Positions 41,969 to 50,227 of a stretch of DNA of 64,000 nucleotides are shown here, in pieces. Where the stretch lies: assembly GCA_021799485.1 (NCBI GenBank), contig JAJZAK010000010.1:1-64000 (forward strand), read 5' to 3'. Origin of the DNA: a bacterium (GTDB taxonomy: Bacteria > Elusimicrobiota > Elusimicrobia > UBA1565 > UBA9628). The notes below the pieces were generated by a model. The model did not search any database and was not told the DNA's origin. It saw only the letters and a list, made by a program, of their open reading frames with translations. The position numbers and the translations under genes are program-made. Every line of letters starts with the position of its first letter. Position 1 is the stretch's first letter.

Positions 41969-43357
41969 TTAAATGACCGCAACCTCTTGAGGCGGCAAAC
42001 TGAAGACCCTTTCCTTAATAGGGATCTCCCGAGCGCCGCACCAATTCCGCAACGTTTCGATTCGTCCGGCGACAGTGGTCGCGTCGGCGCCCGGGGCGCC
42101 GGACGGCGAAACCTTCCTCGCGGCGGCTTCTAGGACGTAGGGATTCGCCACGACCCCGCTCAAGGAGCCTCTGAGAGCCTCCAGCCACTTCATGGTCGCC
42201 TGGAACTCGGATGGAGATTCTTGGGGATGGCCGACGATCATGGAAGCCCAGGCGTTGATTCCGCTCATGCGCGTGTCTTTGATCACCCGCTCGGCCAGGG
42301 AGGGAGTATAAGGCGGGCGGCCCATGAAGTCAAGAAGGGCCGGAGATGCGCTCTCGATTCCGTAGACGATCTCCTTGCAACCCGAGCGGGACATTATATC
42401 AAGTAACCCAGGTTCCATTTCGGGGCGCACGACGGCGTTCATACTCCAGGTCATGCCTGCTTGAGACAGACCATGTTCCATCGACAGTTCGGCGAAGCGC
42501 TTCAAGGTCTCGGGCCTCCCGTTCGCGACGATATCGTAAAACGCGACATGCCTCCACGCGGGCTGATGGCTCAAGGCGCGAGCGACATCCCCGAAGATGC
42601 GGTCTCCGCTTTTAAAGGAATAGCGGGGCCAATAGCTTCGCGAGGAACAAAACCGGCAGGACCACGGACAGCCGCGGGACGACGACATCGGCATCTGGAC
42701 CGGATTCTCGTAGGCGAGGACGTTGGGGAACCCGGAGAAATCGAGAGGGGGCGAGAGGTCAAGATCGAAGGTGAAGGGAACGGGACGGGGACCGCGATTC
42801 CAGCCGTTGCCGTTTCGCACCCAGACTCCGGGCAGGGCCATCCAACGACGGGTTGCCCCCATCAGGCCCAGAAGCTTCACGACGACATCCTCCCCCGCCC
42901 CCGACACGACGACGTCCGGCAGGCCCCCGGGCCCGAGCGCGGCCGCGGCGGTCTCTTCGAAGTCGGAGAAATACTCCCCCCCCATGACGATCCCCAGGCG
43001 AGGAGAGATCCCCCGGAGCCTCTCCGCCATGTCCAGACTTGAGTTCTGGGCTCCGGCGTGCACCGAGAACAACGCGACATCCGGCTCGCAGGCGGCGATT
43101 TTCGCGGCGAAGCGGTCGAGTTCCGCGGAATGCTCCTCGCAGAAATTCCGAGCCCAGACCGCGTCGTTCCATGAGGCCCAATGCTCCCATGCCCAGTCCG
43201 TCTTGCGGGACGACGGCGCCTCCGCCCAGAGAGCGATATTGAGATCGAAAACCTTGAATTCGATATTGGCGTGCCAAAGACAGCCCGCAAGCTGGGCCAG
43301 GGCCAAGGGCGGGTCCGCGACCCCCCAGACGGGACATTGGATGATGGCGACTTTCAT
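41969..43357 (-). CDS. B12-binding-domain radical SAM protein
   Basis: A 462-residue protein. The N-terminal Rossmann domain (MKVAIIQCPVWGVADPPLALAQ to about residue 170; IVMGGEYFSDFEE, VVSGAGEDVVVKLL) is of the cobalamin-binding type without a DxHxxG motif. The core has CPWSCRFC (C230, C234, C237) and EIVYGIESASPALLDFM. Similar in architecture to the 32476 protein, with 25-30 percent-looking similarity by eye in the core, but without the TPR. ATG at 43357 overlaps the stop of the first gene of the array (ATGA). Confidence 0.88.
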   Translation of the reverse strand: MKVAIIQCPVWGVADPPLALAQLAGCLWHANIEFKVFDLNIALWAEAPSSRKTDWAWEHWASWNDAVWARNFCEEHSAELDRFAAKIAACEPDVALFSVHAGAQNSSLDMAERLRGISPRLGIVMGGEYFSDFEETAAAALGPGGLPDVVVSGAGEDVVVKLLGLMGATRRWMALPGVWVRNGNGWNRGPRPVPFTFDLDLSPPLDFSGFPNVLAYENPVQMPMSSSRGCPWSCRFCSSRSYWPRYSFKSGDRIFGDVARALSHQPAWRHVAFYDIVANGRPETLKRFAELSMEHGLSQAGMTWSMNAVVRPEMEPGLLDIMSRSGCKEIVYGIESASPALLDFMGRPPYTPSLAERVIKDTRMSGINAWASMIVGHPQESPSEFQATMKWLEALRGSLSGVVANPYVLEAAARKVSPSGAPGADATTVAGRIETLRNWCGAREIPIKERVFSLPPQEVAVI

Positions 43358-44274
43358 TTAGCCCCCTCTTGGGAGAGTGGTGCGCGGGGGGAATAAATCT
43401 CGTCTAAGTACCGGAATTCCAGGCAGCTGCACTTCTCGTAGGGGCAGGGCTCCGGGCGCTCAAAAAGGCCGAAATGCTCGTCGAAGATGTTCCCCAGCGG
43501 CTTGCGGCCGAAGGCGTCCTGTCCGCAACGAAAGACGCTCCCGTCTCCCTTGACGTTGGCGTAAACCCTGCCGGCATGGCAGGGCTTGCCGCGCGTGCCG
43601 TCTCGAAGAAGCCGGTATTTGAACTCGTCTTCTTTCGCGACGCCCGCGTTGCCCATGAGAGACGCGATCACGCGCTTTTGATCATCCTCGAAGGCTTCGG
43701 GATAGTTTTTCCCTTCCCAGCGCCCCTGGAAGACCATCGGGGTAAAAGGCAGGTTCCATTTCTTGAACAGCGCGGCATACTCCGGCATCCTGGCGACCAA
43801 GGGCGGCCAGGTCACGAGAAGAACTCCCGGCTCATAGCCCTTGGAATGAAGCAGCAGAAGCTTCTCAAGGAACTCGTCCGGAGAGGCGAATTGCGGATGA
43901 AAGCTAGCGTTGAGATGAAGCCTCTCGGGCGGCGCCGCCTCCATGAGTTCGCGAATCTTCTCGATCGGAATCGAGAGGTTCGTGGTGATAAGCAGCCGGT
44001 GCAGTCCCGCGAGCCCCCGCCACAGCTCCGACGCCTTCGGGTAGAGAAGAGGCTCCCCGCCCAGCACGTCGAGCCGGGCCTCGCCGTGCCGCTCCCGGAC
44101 CCGCCCCCAGGTCGAAATCCAGTCCTCGGGAGGCAGGATTTTATGGCGCTTCGCGAGGTCGGCCCACAAATCCTCCATCTCCCACCAGCAATAGGAACAG
44201 CGGTAATTGCAGCCGTACCACAAATCCCAGCTCAAGCAAAGGCGCGGCTCATCGAGCCACCAACGATGGGTCAT
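43354..44274 (-). CDS. Radical SAM protein, first gene of the array
   Basis: A 306-residue protein. The motif CNYRCSYC is at C22, C26, C29; LGGEPLLYP follows, and the C-terminus has CHAGRVYANVKGDGSVFRCG and CPYEKCSCLEF for an auxiliary cluster. It belongs with the proteins at 18482, 39392 and 40878. As the most upstream gene of the minus-strand array, its 5' region should hold the main promoter. A weak CTGACA/TAGTCC pair with 16-bp spacing occurs near 44332-44305; nothing stronger is seen. Confidence 0.88.
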   Translation of the reverse strand: MTHRWWLDEPRLCLSWDLWYGCNYRCSYCWWEMEDLWADLAKRHKILPPEDWISTWGRVRERHGEARLDVLGGEPLLYPKASELWRGLAGLHRLLITTNLSIPIEKIRELMEAAPPERLHLNASFHPQFASPDEFLEKLLLLHSKGYEPGVLLVTWPPLVARMPEYAALFKKWNLPFTPMVFQGRWEGKNYPEAFEDDQKRVIASLMGNAGVAKEDEFKYRLLRDGTRGKPCHAGRVYANVKGDGSVFRCGQDAFGRKPLGNIFDEHFGLFERPEPCPYEKCSCLEFRYLDEIYSPRAPLSQEGAK

Positions 44275-44331
44275 AGGACGCGCCGTCGGGGGCTCCGGCG
44301 GCGAAGCGGACTATGACTTTAGCAAAACCTG

Positions 44332-45255
44332 TCAGCCGTGAACAGCGGCGGCCAGAGGCTCCATGGGCCGCTGCTGGTGGCGGATCTCGCGCCCGCGCAA
44401 GGAATCCTCGATGCGGTCGGGACGGCCCCAGTCGCTCCAACGCACATCCGCCATGGGAAGAACGACGATCCTATGCGGGACGCGCTCGAGAAGCGCTTTC
44501 GAGAAGTCCGTTGTCTCGAGGGCGCCGTAGACGAAAGGCGCGATCGCCTCCTCGTGCCCTTTCCCGATCGCAACGCGCAGGAGGTCGAAGCGGGCGACGG
44601 TCCCCGGGTGGAAGAGCCGGGCGATCTCCCAGAGGGCGCGCGCCTTCGCCGCGACGATCATCGTATTCCAAAGATAACCGTCCGCGAAATATTCCTCCGC
44701 GTCCTGGGCCGATGGCTTCTCCCGAAACAAGCGCACGGAAAAGCTTCGGCCGGTCAAGGCGATTCCAGGTTCGATCCATCCATAATCCGGCTCAGGGCCG
44801 TCCGCAACCGCGCCGAGAAGAACGATCTTGTCCGGGACGAGCGCGGCGGCCCCAAGGGCTTCCTTAAAGATCTCGCGAACTCCCCTCAAGGGTTCCATGA
44901 CATGGTCCGAGGGGAGTACGAGGACATCCGCCCCCGGATCGACGGCCAGGATATGGGCCAAGCCCAAAAGAATGCCGGGGAGAGTCCCGCGGTTGGAATA
45001 CTGCTCGACGATCCGGCCTTTCAAGCGGGTCTTGCCCAGGAAACGGCGGTGTCCTCGGCCGATGACGGTCAGGGTTTTATCGGCCGGAATGACGCCGTCG
45101 AGGCGATCCATCGCGTGCTCTATCATCGTTTTGCCGCCGCCAAAAGAGCAGTACTGCTTGGGAATCGCCTGGCCATACTTCTTCACGACATAGTCGCGCA
45201 GTCGCTCGCCCTCGCCTCCCGCCAGCACCACCGCCCACGTCCCTTGATCGCCCAT
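44332..45255 (-). CDS. Mannose-1-phosphate guanylyltransferase-like nucleotidyltransferase
   Basis: A 307-residue enzyme. The N-terminal nucleotide-binding signature VVLAGGEGERL and KQYCSFGGGKTMIEHAMDRL (PKQY motif) match GDP-mannose pyrophosphorylases; VLVLPSDHVM is the metal-binding aspartate region and FREKPSAQDAEEYF, YLWNTMIV the sugar pocket. It would form an NDP-sugar for glycan synthesis. The length matches the catalytic domain alone, without the usual left-handed helix domain. ATG at 45255 has a fine GAGGAGG site 6 bases upstream; it was preferred to a longer frame. Upstream of the radical SAM array on the same strand, 57 bases apart. Confidence 0.85.
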   Translation of the reverse strand: MGDQGTWAVVLAGGEGERLRDYVVKKYGQAIPKQYCSFGGGKTMIEHAMDRLDGVIPADKTLTVIGRGHRRFLGKTRLKGRIVEQYSNRGTLPGILLGLAHILAVDPGADVLVLPSDHVMEPLRGVREIFKEALGAAALVPDKIVLLGAVADGPEPDYGWIEPGIALTGRSFSVRLFREKPSAQDAEEYFADGYLWNTMIVAAKARALWEIARLFHPGTVARFDLLRVAIGKGHEEAIAPFVYGALETTDFSKALLERVPHRIVVLPMADVRWSDWGRPDRIEDSLRGREIRHQQRPMEPLAAAVHG

Positions 45256-45469
45256 GAACAGCCTCCTCTCAATTCCCTGCGTCTCTCGGTTAAAGCTCCG
45301 AATCCTCAAAACGCAATTATCGCAACGCTTCGGCCTACATCAACGAGGACTCTCTGTCGACTGGCCGGTCCCGGCCCAAACCTGCGCTGAAACATATTTA
45401 TTCTTGCGCGTCTCTGGTATCCTCGGGATAGACGGCGATATCTCCGCAGGCGTCGTCCAGGGAGGGTTT

Positions 45470-46165
45470 ATGAGCCAAGAAGTGTTGCTGGACGTCAGGA
45501 AGATGATCCCTCGAGAGAGGCATCCGCGGATCTTCAAAGCTTGGGAGGAGCTTCCCGTGGGCGGAAGCATCAAGCTCGTCAACGACCACAACCCGAAGCC
45601 CTTGTTCTACGAGTTTAAAGCGGAAAGGACCGGAGAGTTCGAGTGGCGCCCTCTTGAGGAGGGGCCGGAGCGATGGGTCGTGGCGATCACGCGGGTGGCC
45701 GCCGCGCCGTCGCACGCCGGCCGCTCGCAAGGCCGCGGCGCGATACGCGCCGATCAGACCGTCCGCAAAGTCGCCGAGCAGTACCCGCAGACCCAGCGCG
45801 TCTTCGCCGAGCACGGTCTCGACATGTGCTGCGGCGGAGAGCATCCCATCGAGACCGCGGCGGCCGCCCACGGCGTCGCGCTCGAGCCGCTCATGGAGAA
45901 GCTCAACATGGCCGTCGCCGCTCCGCGCAAGACCGGCGCCGGGAAAACCCATTCCCTCGACGTCCGCGGTCTCGAGGCGCCGGAGCCCATGGTGCGCATC
46001 CTCTCTGCCCTGCCCGCGATGGGGCCCGAGGATGTGCTCGATGTCACGCATTTTCGAGAGCCCTTTCCCCTCTATGCGCATCTGGAGGAGGCAGGTTTCG
46101 CGCATTCGATCGAGAAGGTAGCAGAGAATCTCTATCGACTGAAAATCAGAAAAAAGAGTTGGTAA
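45470..46165 (+). CDS. DUF2249 - ScdA_N (DUF542) - DUF2249 protein, RIC-related
   Basis: A 231-residue protein. Residues 1-75 are one DUF2249 unit (LLDVRKMIPRERHPRIFKAW, IKLVNDHNPKPLFYEF). Residues 95-150 are a ScdA_N/DUF542 domain (TVRKVAEQYPQTQRVFAEHG, DMCCGGEHPIETAAAAHG), the unit found at the start of the iron-sulfur repair protein RIC/YtfE. The C-terminus (about 160-231) is a second, degenerate DUF2249 (LDVTHFREPFPLYAHLEE). Such proteins occur with nitric-oxide and denitrification genes. ATG at 45470 follows GGAGGG. A regulator and a haem-type membrane protein follow in order. Confidence 0.88.
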   Translation: MSQEVLLDVRKMIPRERHPRIFKAWEELPVGGSIKLVNDHNPKPLFYEFKAERTGEFEWRPLEEGPERWVVAITRVAAAPSHAGRSQGRGAIRADQTVRKVAEQYPQTQRVFAEHGLDMCCGGEHPIETAAAAHGVALEPLMEKLNMAVAAPRKTGAGKTHSLDVRGLEAPEPMVRILSALPAMGPEDVLDVTHFREPFPLYAHLEEAGFAHSIEKVAENLYRLKIRKKSW

Positions 46166-46204
46166 AGAATGAGTTTGCCGGGCGCAGTTCGGTATGATAG
46201 CGGC

Positions 46205-46861
46205 ATGGATTCCTATCTTGCGGGACTGCCTCTCCTCAAGACTCTACCGAACGACGCCCTGGAGAGGCTCTCCCAAGCCTTCATCCTTCGCCGATACGGC
46301 AAAGGGGAGACCATTTTCGAGGAAGGAAGCGCCGCCGATGCCGCCTACTTCCTTCGCTCCGGACTCGTCAAGGCCGTCAAGTATTCCCCCGCCGAGGCCT
46401 CCGTGCTCATGGAACTCATCGTTCCGGGCCGGATTTTCGGGATGCTGCCCATCATGGATGGAAAGCCCTACCCCGTCACCGTTGTTTGCATCCAACCGAG
46501 TTCGGCTTACCGCATTCGATCCGTCGATTTCCAGGACCTGATGCGCCGCCACGCACCCTTCTCGCGCGCCGTCTACGCCGAACTGGGAAGCCATATGCGC
46601 CACTCCCAAAATTTAAGGGCTCTCTCCACGCAGCCGGCCGAGCAGCGCATCGCCTACATTCTTTGGATGCTGGCCGGAGTGGCGGGCACGGAACTGCGGC
46701 TGCGCCGCGAGGAAATCGCCGAGATGGCGGGCACCACCATCGAGACCGCGATCCGCGTCGTGGGGCGGCTGCGCGATGAAAAACTCCTCTCCGCCCCATG
46801 GGGACGCATCTCCGTCCTCAAGCCCGAGTCTCTGCTCAAGCTCTCCGGCGCCGCATCCTGA
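46205..46861 (+). CDS. Crp/Fnr-family transcriptional regulator
   Basis: A 218-residue regulator. The N-terminal cyclic-nucleotide-binding-like sensor (about 10-125; GKGETIFEEGSAADAAYFLRSG) is followed by the long dimer helix and a winged helix with recognition helix AEMAGTTIETAIRVVGRLRD (about 175-195). The cysteine cluster of FNR is absent, so it does not sense oxygen through a 4Fe-4S cluster; DNR/NnrR-like NO sensing through haem is possible given its neighbours. An ATG at 46169 would add 12 residues; 46205 fits the family better. Confidence 0.9.
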   Translation: MDSYLAGLPLLKTLPNDALERLSQAFILRRYGKGETIFEEGSAADAAYFLRSGLVKAVKYSPAEASVLMELIVPGRIFGMLPIMDGKPYPVTVVCIQPSSAYRIRSVDFQDLMRRHAPFSRAVYAELGSHMRHSQNLRALSTQPAEQRIAYILWMLAGVAGTELRLRREEIAEMAGTTIETAIRVVGRLRDEKLLSAPWGRISVLKPESLLKLSGAAS

Positions 46862-46865
46862 ATCC

Positions 46866-48203
46866 ATGGGATCTCCGCCGATCCAGATCACGCAAGCTCC
46901 TCCTCTTAACGCCGGGGCGGCGCCCTTTCTCGCGAAGGCCACTCCCTTTTGGCTGCCGATGCGCCATTTCGTCGCCGCCGCTTTTTCCTTCTGGCTTTTC
47001 GCCGCGGCGCTCGCCTGGGGAAACGAGCGCCTCTTGGGATTTTCCTTCGATGCCAGTTGGGCCTTGGGCCTCACCCATCTCCTGACCTTGGGCTGGGTCA
47101 CCATGACCATCATGGGGGCGCTCATCCAACTGATGGTCGTCGTCCATGAGGTCCCTTTCTCGGCGCCCGGGCGTCTCGCCTGGGCCTGGGCGTTGTTGAC
47201 CGCCGGAACCGCCGGCTTCGTCGGGAGCCTGTGGGCGGGATGGGATCGCTATTGGATTCCGGCCGCGCTCGCGTTCGCCGGCGTCATCGTCTACCTGCAG
47301 GTCTTCGTCGAGTCCCTGCTCAAGGGCGGCAAGCTCGACTGGAGCGGACGGCACATCGCGCTGGCGCTTTCCTATCTCTCCTTGGTCATCCTGCTGGGCC
47401 TCATGCTCGCCTATGACCGGGAGAGGGGGCTGATCTTTCGAGATCCTCGCGGCGTCCTCATCGCGCACATCCACCTGGCGCTCATCGGCTGGGTCACGCT
47501 CATGATCGTCGGCGTGTCCTACCGCCTCGTCGCGATGTTCTCATTGTCGCATATCGAATCAAAAACCCCCGGGATCGCCGCGCTCATCCTCGCGAACATC
47601 GGGCTCACGGGCCTCGTCCTCGACTGCCTCTTCGCAAGCCGGCGCCTCCTTCCCGTCTGGGCCACGATCCTGGCCGCGGCTTACGCCGCCTACGCCTACC
47701 AGATGAACGGCATCTTCCGCGGGCGCCTAAGGAGAATCGACCCGGCCCTCGGTTATACGCTGCTCGCCCTTTTCGGCGGAGCCGTCTGGGCGGCGCTGGG
47801 GCTTGGGCTCTCTTTCGGCTTCGTCCCGGACGACACCCCCCGCGAGATCGCCTACATCCTCGCCGCCCTTCTCGGCTGGGTCACGCCCTTCATACTAGGA
47901 CAGATCCACAAGATCGTGCCCTTCCTCGTCTGGCTGCATGTCTTTAGCCCCAAGAACTGGCGGCCGCCGCTTCAAATCCCCCGCACCCAGGATCTCGCGA
48001 GCGAGAAGGCGGCGTGGTGGGAGATGGGTTTCCTCGCGGCGGCGGCGTATGCCCTGATCGGCGGCTTCCTTCTGGAGAGCCCGGGCCTGATCCGGCTGGG
48101 ATCCTGGAGCCTTCTCTCCTGCGCGACTCTTTACGCCGCCAACACGGCGCTAACGCTTTCTTTCCTCAAGCGTCCATGGACTCCGTCAAAATCTCGACCC
48201 TGA
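46866..48203 (+). CDS. Haem-copper-oxidase-like / NnrS-like polytopic membrane protein
   Basis: A 445-residue integral membrane protein with about twelve helices. Histidines lie at helix ends typical of haem-copper or NnrS-like proteins: THLLTLGWVTMTIMGA, VVVHEVPF, HIHLALIGWVTLMIVG and GQIHKIVPFLVWLH. Small relatives of the cytochrome oxidase subunit I type occur beside DUF2249/ScdA_N genes and are thought to deal with nitric oxide. Whether this one binds haem and copper is unknown; the full set of six ligands is not obvious. ATG at 46866 starts 4 bases after the regulator stop. Overlaps the following gene by 28 bases. Confidence 0.78.
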   Translation: MGSPPIQITQAPPLNAGAAPFLAKATPFWLPMRHFVAAAFSFWLFAAALAWGNERLLGFSFDASWALGLTHLLTLGWVTMTIMGALIQLMVVVHEVPFSAPGRLAWAWALLTAGTAGFVGSLWAGWDRYWIPAALAFAGVIVYLQVFVESLLKGGKLDWSGRHIALALSYLSLVILLGLMLAYDRERGLIFRDPRGVLIAHIHLALIGWVTLMIVGVSYRLVAMFSLSHIESKTPGIAALILANIGLTGLVLDCLFASRRLLPVWATILAAAYAAYAYQMNGIFRGRLRRIDPALGYTLLALFGGAVWAALGLGLSFGFVPDDTPREIAYILAALLGWVTPFILGQIHKIVPFLVWLHVFSPKNWRPPLQIPRTQDLASEKAAWWEMGFLAAAAYALIGGFLLESPGLIRLGSWSLLSCATLYAANTALTLSFLKRPWTPSKSRP

Positions 48204-48475
48204 TCGCCCTCAAAAGCGTCATCGACCCCGAAGTGGGGCTCGACGTGGTGACGATCGGCCTCGTCTACGCGGTCGAGATCGCGCCGGACTCGATCACGGT
48301 CGTGATGACCCTCACGACTCCGAACTGCCCCATGGGCCCCAGCATCCTCGCCATGGCGAAGGACGCCGTCGAGGCGATCGCGGACGGCCGCCAAGTCGAG
48401 ATCCGAACCGTTTGGAACCCGCCTTGGAACCCCGCGATGCTCTCTCAAGGAGGCCGGGAGCGGTTGGCGCGATGA
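48176..48475 (+). CDS. MIP18 family (DUF59) metal-sulfur cluster assembly protein
   Basis: A 99-residue protein with the DUF59 fold: LKSVIDPEVGLDVVTIGLVYAVEI, then VMTLTTPNCPMGPSIL, with the conserved DPE and the cysteine of TPNCPMG, and the closing WNPPWNPAML. Relatives (SufT, PaaD, MIP18) help assemble Fe-S clusters. Its ATG overlaps the end of the membrane protein gene, so it is translationally coupled. In this module it may mature or repair a cluster enzyme damaged by NO. Confidence 0.9.
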   Translation: MDSVKISTLIALKSVIDPEVGLDVVTIGLVYAVEIAPDSITVVMTLTTPNCPMGPSILAMAKDAVEAIADGRQVEIRTVWNPPWNPAMLSQGGRERLAR

Positions 48476-48520
48476 TGGAGGGCTTAGGCCGCCTTACCTC
48501 CTTTTTACCCGCCCAGTCCC

Positions 48521-48549
48521 TTGACAACTATTTGGAGGCCCTCCATACT
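48521..48549 (+). promoter_or_regulatory. Sigma-70-type promoter of the papain-like protease gene
   Basis: TTGACA (48521-48526), a 17-bp spacer and CATACT (48544-48549). The start codon follows after 7 nt, so transcription should begin at or next to the ATG. Confidence 0.65.
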
Positions 48550-48556
48550 GGGTTCC

Positions 48557-49699
48557 ATGAAACGATCCCTTCGCTTGACATCGCTTCTTTTTTTCCTGCT
48601 TCCGGCTTTCCCTCTTGCAAGCCTGCTTCCAAGCGCCGCGCTTGCGAATGGCTCCGCCGAGTCTGAGTCCGCCTTAGCACAAGCGGGCTTCGCCCAAGCG
48701 GCCCAAGGACTCAAGACCCTTTCCTCTTCCTTCAATAACACCGCCCGCGGAATCAACGCGAGCTCCCGGCCCATGCTCGCGCTGCCCCCCGGCCCTTCGA
48801 TTGATCTGAGCAGCCAATTCCCCCCCGGCAAGAATCCCAATCAGGGCGCCATCGGCGACTGCCACGACTTTGCCACGGTCGGCATGGTCGAGGCCGCCTA
48901 CTACCGCCGCTACCACGCGCACCAGGCCTTCTCGGAGGCCGATCTTTTCGCCCAGTCCCGGCTGGCCAACGGCCTGGCCTGCAACAATCCCCGAGTCTGG
49001 ACGGGCGCCGACAAAATCGAGCGATGCTCCCTGGGCGAAGGGGGATTGGCGGAAAAGGACCTCCAATACGTCCTGGATCATGGCATTCTCCCTGACGGAC
49101 AAGGCAAGTGCGCCTCTTACAAGGACTTCCATAACGCCTATGTGCGGAATGTCCAAAAGCCCTACAAGGACGCTTTCCTCGCGCTCTCCCAATTGAACCA
49201 GCCTCTGCCCAAGCTGAGCCCCGAGGAGGCGCAGGCCCAGGCCACCGAGATCGAAAAACCATCCTCCGACGCGGATGCCGCCCGCGATAAAATCAAGGAA
49301 GAACTTCGCGGATTCAAGGTCGCCAGCCGATTCTTCCACGTTCCTAATTACGACGAACTGGAGCATCTCTCGGCCAAGAACTGCGGCGATCAAAGCGCCG
49401 CGCAGCGGGATTTCATCGTCAGCGAGCTTCGTCGGGGACGTCCCGTGCATATGGGATTCTATCTGGCGAATATGACGTCCTGGGGAGTCATTCTCCCGCC
49501 CAAAAGCGCTCCGCCGAAATCGGCCCTGGGGCATGACGTTATCATTGATGGAATGCGGGAAGACCCGCCCGGCCATCCCATCTTCCTCGTCCGGAACTCC
49601 TGGGGGAAGTCCTGGCCGGACGAGATCGACTCCGGCCAGCTTTGCCGCGTGGATACGCTCAGCGTGTTCCTGACTCCCGAGGAATCCGCGAATCCTTAG
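48557..49699 (+). CDS. Secreted papain-like (C1A) cysteine protease
   Basis: A 380-residue protein with a clear signal peptide (LTSLLFFLLPAFPLASLLPS). The protease elements are in order: NQGAIGDCHDFATVGMVEA with the oxyanion-hole glutamine and the nucleophilic cysteine (about residue 110), LGHDVIIDGM with the catalytic histidine (about 325), and FLVRNSWGKSWPDE with the asparagine (about 345). The usual CWAF is CHDF here. An insert of about 100 residues separates the halves. It has no inhibitory I29-type prodomain. ATG at 48557 fits both the signal peptide and the promoter; there is no ribosome binding site. Confidence 0.88.
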   Translation: MKRSLRLTSLLFFLLPAFPLASLLPSAALANGSAESESALAQAGFAQAAQGLKTLSSSFNNTARGINASSRPMLALPPGPSIDLSSQFPPGKNPNQGAIGDCHDFATVGMVEAAYYRRYHAHQAFSEADLFAQSRLANGLACNNPRVWTGADKIERCSLGEGGLAEKDLQYVLDHGILPDGQGKCASYKDFHNAYVRNVQKPYKDAFLALSQLNQPLPKLSPEEAQAQATEIEKPSSDADAARDKIKEELRGFKVASRFFHVPNYDELEHLSAKNCGDQSAAQRDFIVSELRRGRPVHMGFYLANMTSWGVILPPKSAPPKSALGHDVIIDGMREDPPGHPIFLVRNSWGKSWPDEIDSGQLCRVDTLSVFLTPEESANP

Positions 49700-50151
49700 T
49701 CGACGCTGCCGCAGCGCGCCACGGCGGCCCGGAACATTCTTTCGATAAATCCGGACGGCACAATGGGAAAATATCCCTTAAGTCTCTCGGAGTAAATCTT
49801 CCCGGCGCGAACTTCCACAATGGATTTCAAGCCGAAATCCATGCCTTCCGTTAACCGTAGCGACTCGGGCGGAACGTCCAGCTCGCAGCAGTAGGCGGCC
49901 ACCAAAATGCCCTTGAAGTCGCGAAGCCTTTCCTGGCCCAAGCGGCGGAGCTTCTTAGGCGCGTATCCGATTTCCTCATAGAGCTCCCTGGCCGCGGCCG
50001 CGCGGGGCGATTCGCCCTCGCCGAGGGAGCCGCCGAAGTATCCCCAGCACCCCGGCGCCAGGATGCCGCGCCTTTGATCGCGCAGCTGCATCAAGACGCG
50101 CCGACCAGCGACGGGGAGAACGACGGCCGATCGTTTATAGGACATGGGCAT
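49696..50151 (-). CDS. Nudix hydrolase
   Basis: A 151-residue protein with the complete Nudix box GGSLGEGESPRAAAARELYE followed by EIG, which binds the metal and cleaves nucleoside diphosphates linked to another group. The fold begins KRSAVVLPVAGRRVLMQLRD. Substrate not predictable. ATG at 50151 matches a promoter 7-8 nt upstream; a start at 50175 would lie upstream of the -10 box. It overlaps the stop of the convergent protease gene by 4 bp. Confidence 0.92.
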   Translation of the reverse strand: MPMSYKRSAVVLPVAGRRVLMQLRDQRRGILAPGCWGYFGGSLGEGESPRAAAARELYEEIGYAPKKLRRLGQERLRDFKGILVAAYCCELDVPPESLRLTEGMDFGLKSIVEVRAGKIYSERLKGYFPIVPSGFIERMFRAAVARCGSVD

Positions 50152-50158
50152 GGAGGCA

Positions 50159-50188
50159 TTAGTACAGGTTCCCATGCCGGGCAGTCAA
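50159..50188 (-). promoter_or_regulatory. Promoter of the Nudix gene
   Basis: On the minus strand TTGACT (50188-50183), an 18-bp spacer and TACTAA (50164-50159; ACTAAT one base later is also possible). The ATG at 50151 follows after 7 nt, again predicting a leaderless transcript. Confidence 0.6.
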
Positions 50189-50227
50189 GCGCGCGCATAC
50201 GAAAGGGACCAGCCGCGGCAACCGGAT

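Noticed and set aside
29683-44274. RiPP biosynthetic gene cluster with a separate precursor peptide
   Set aside because: No small ORF with leader/core features was found between the rSAM genes; overlaps leave no room. The idea is kept only as a possibility with a precursor elsewhere.
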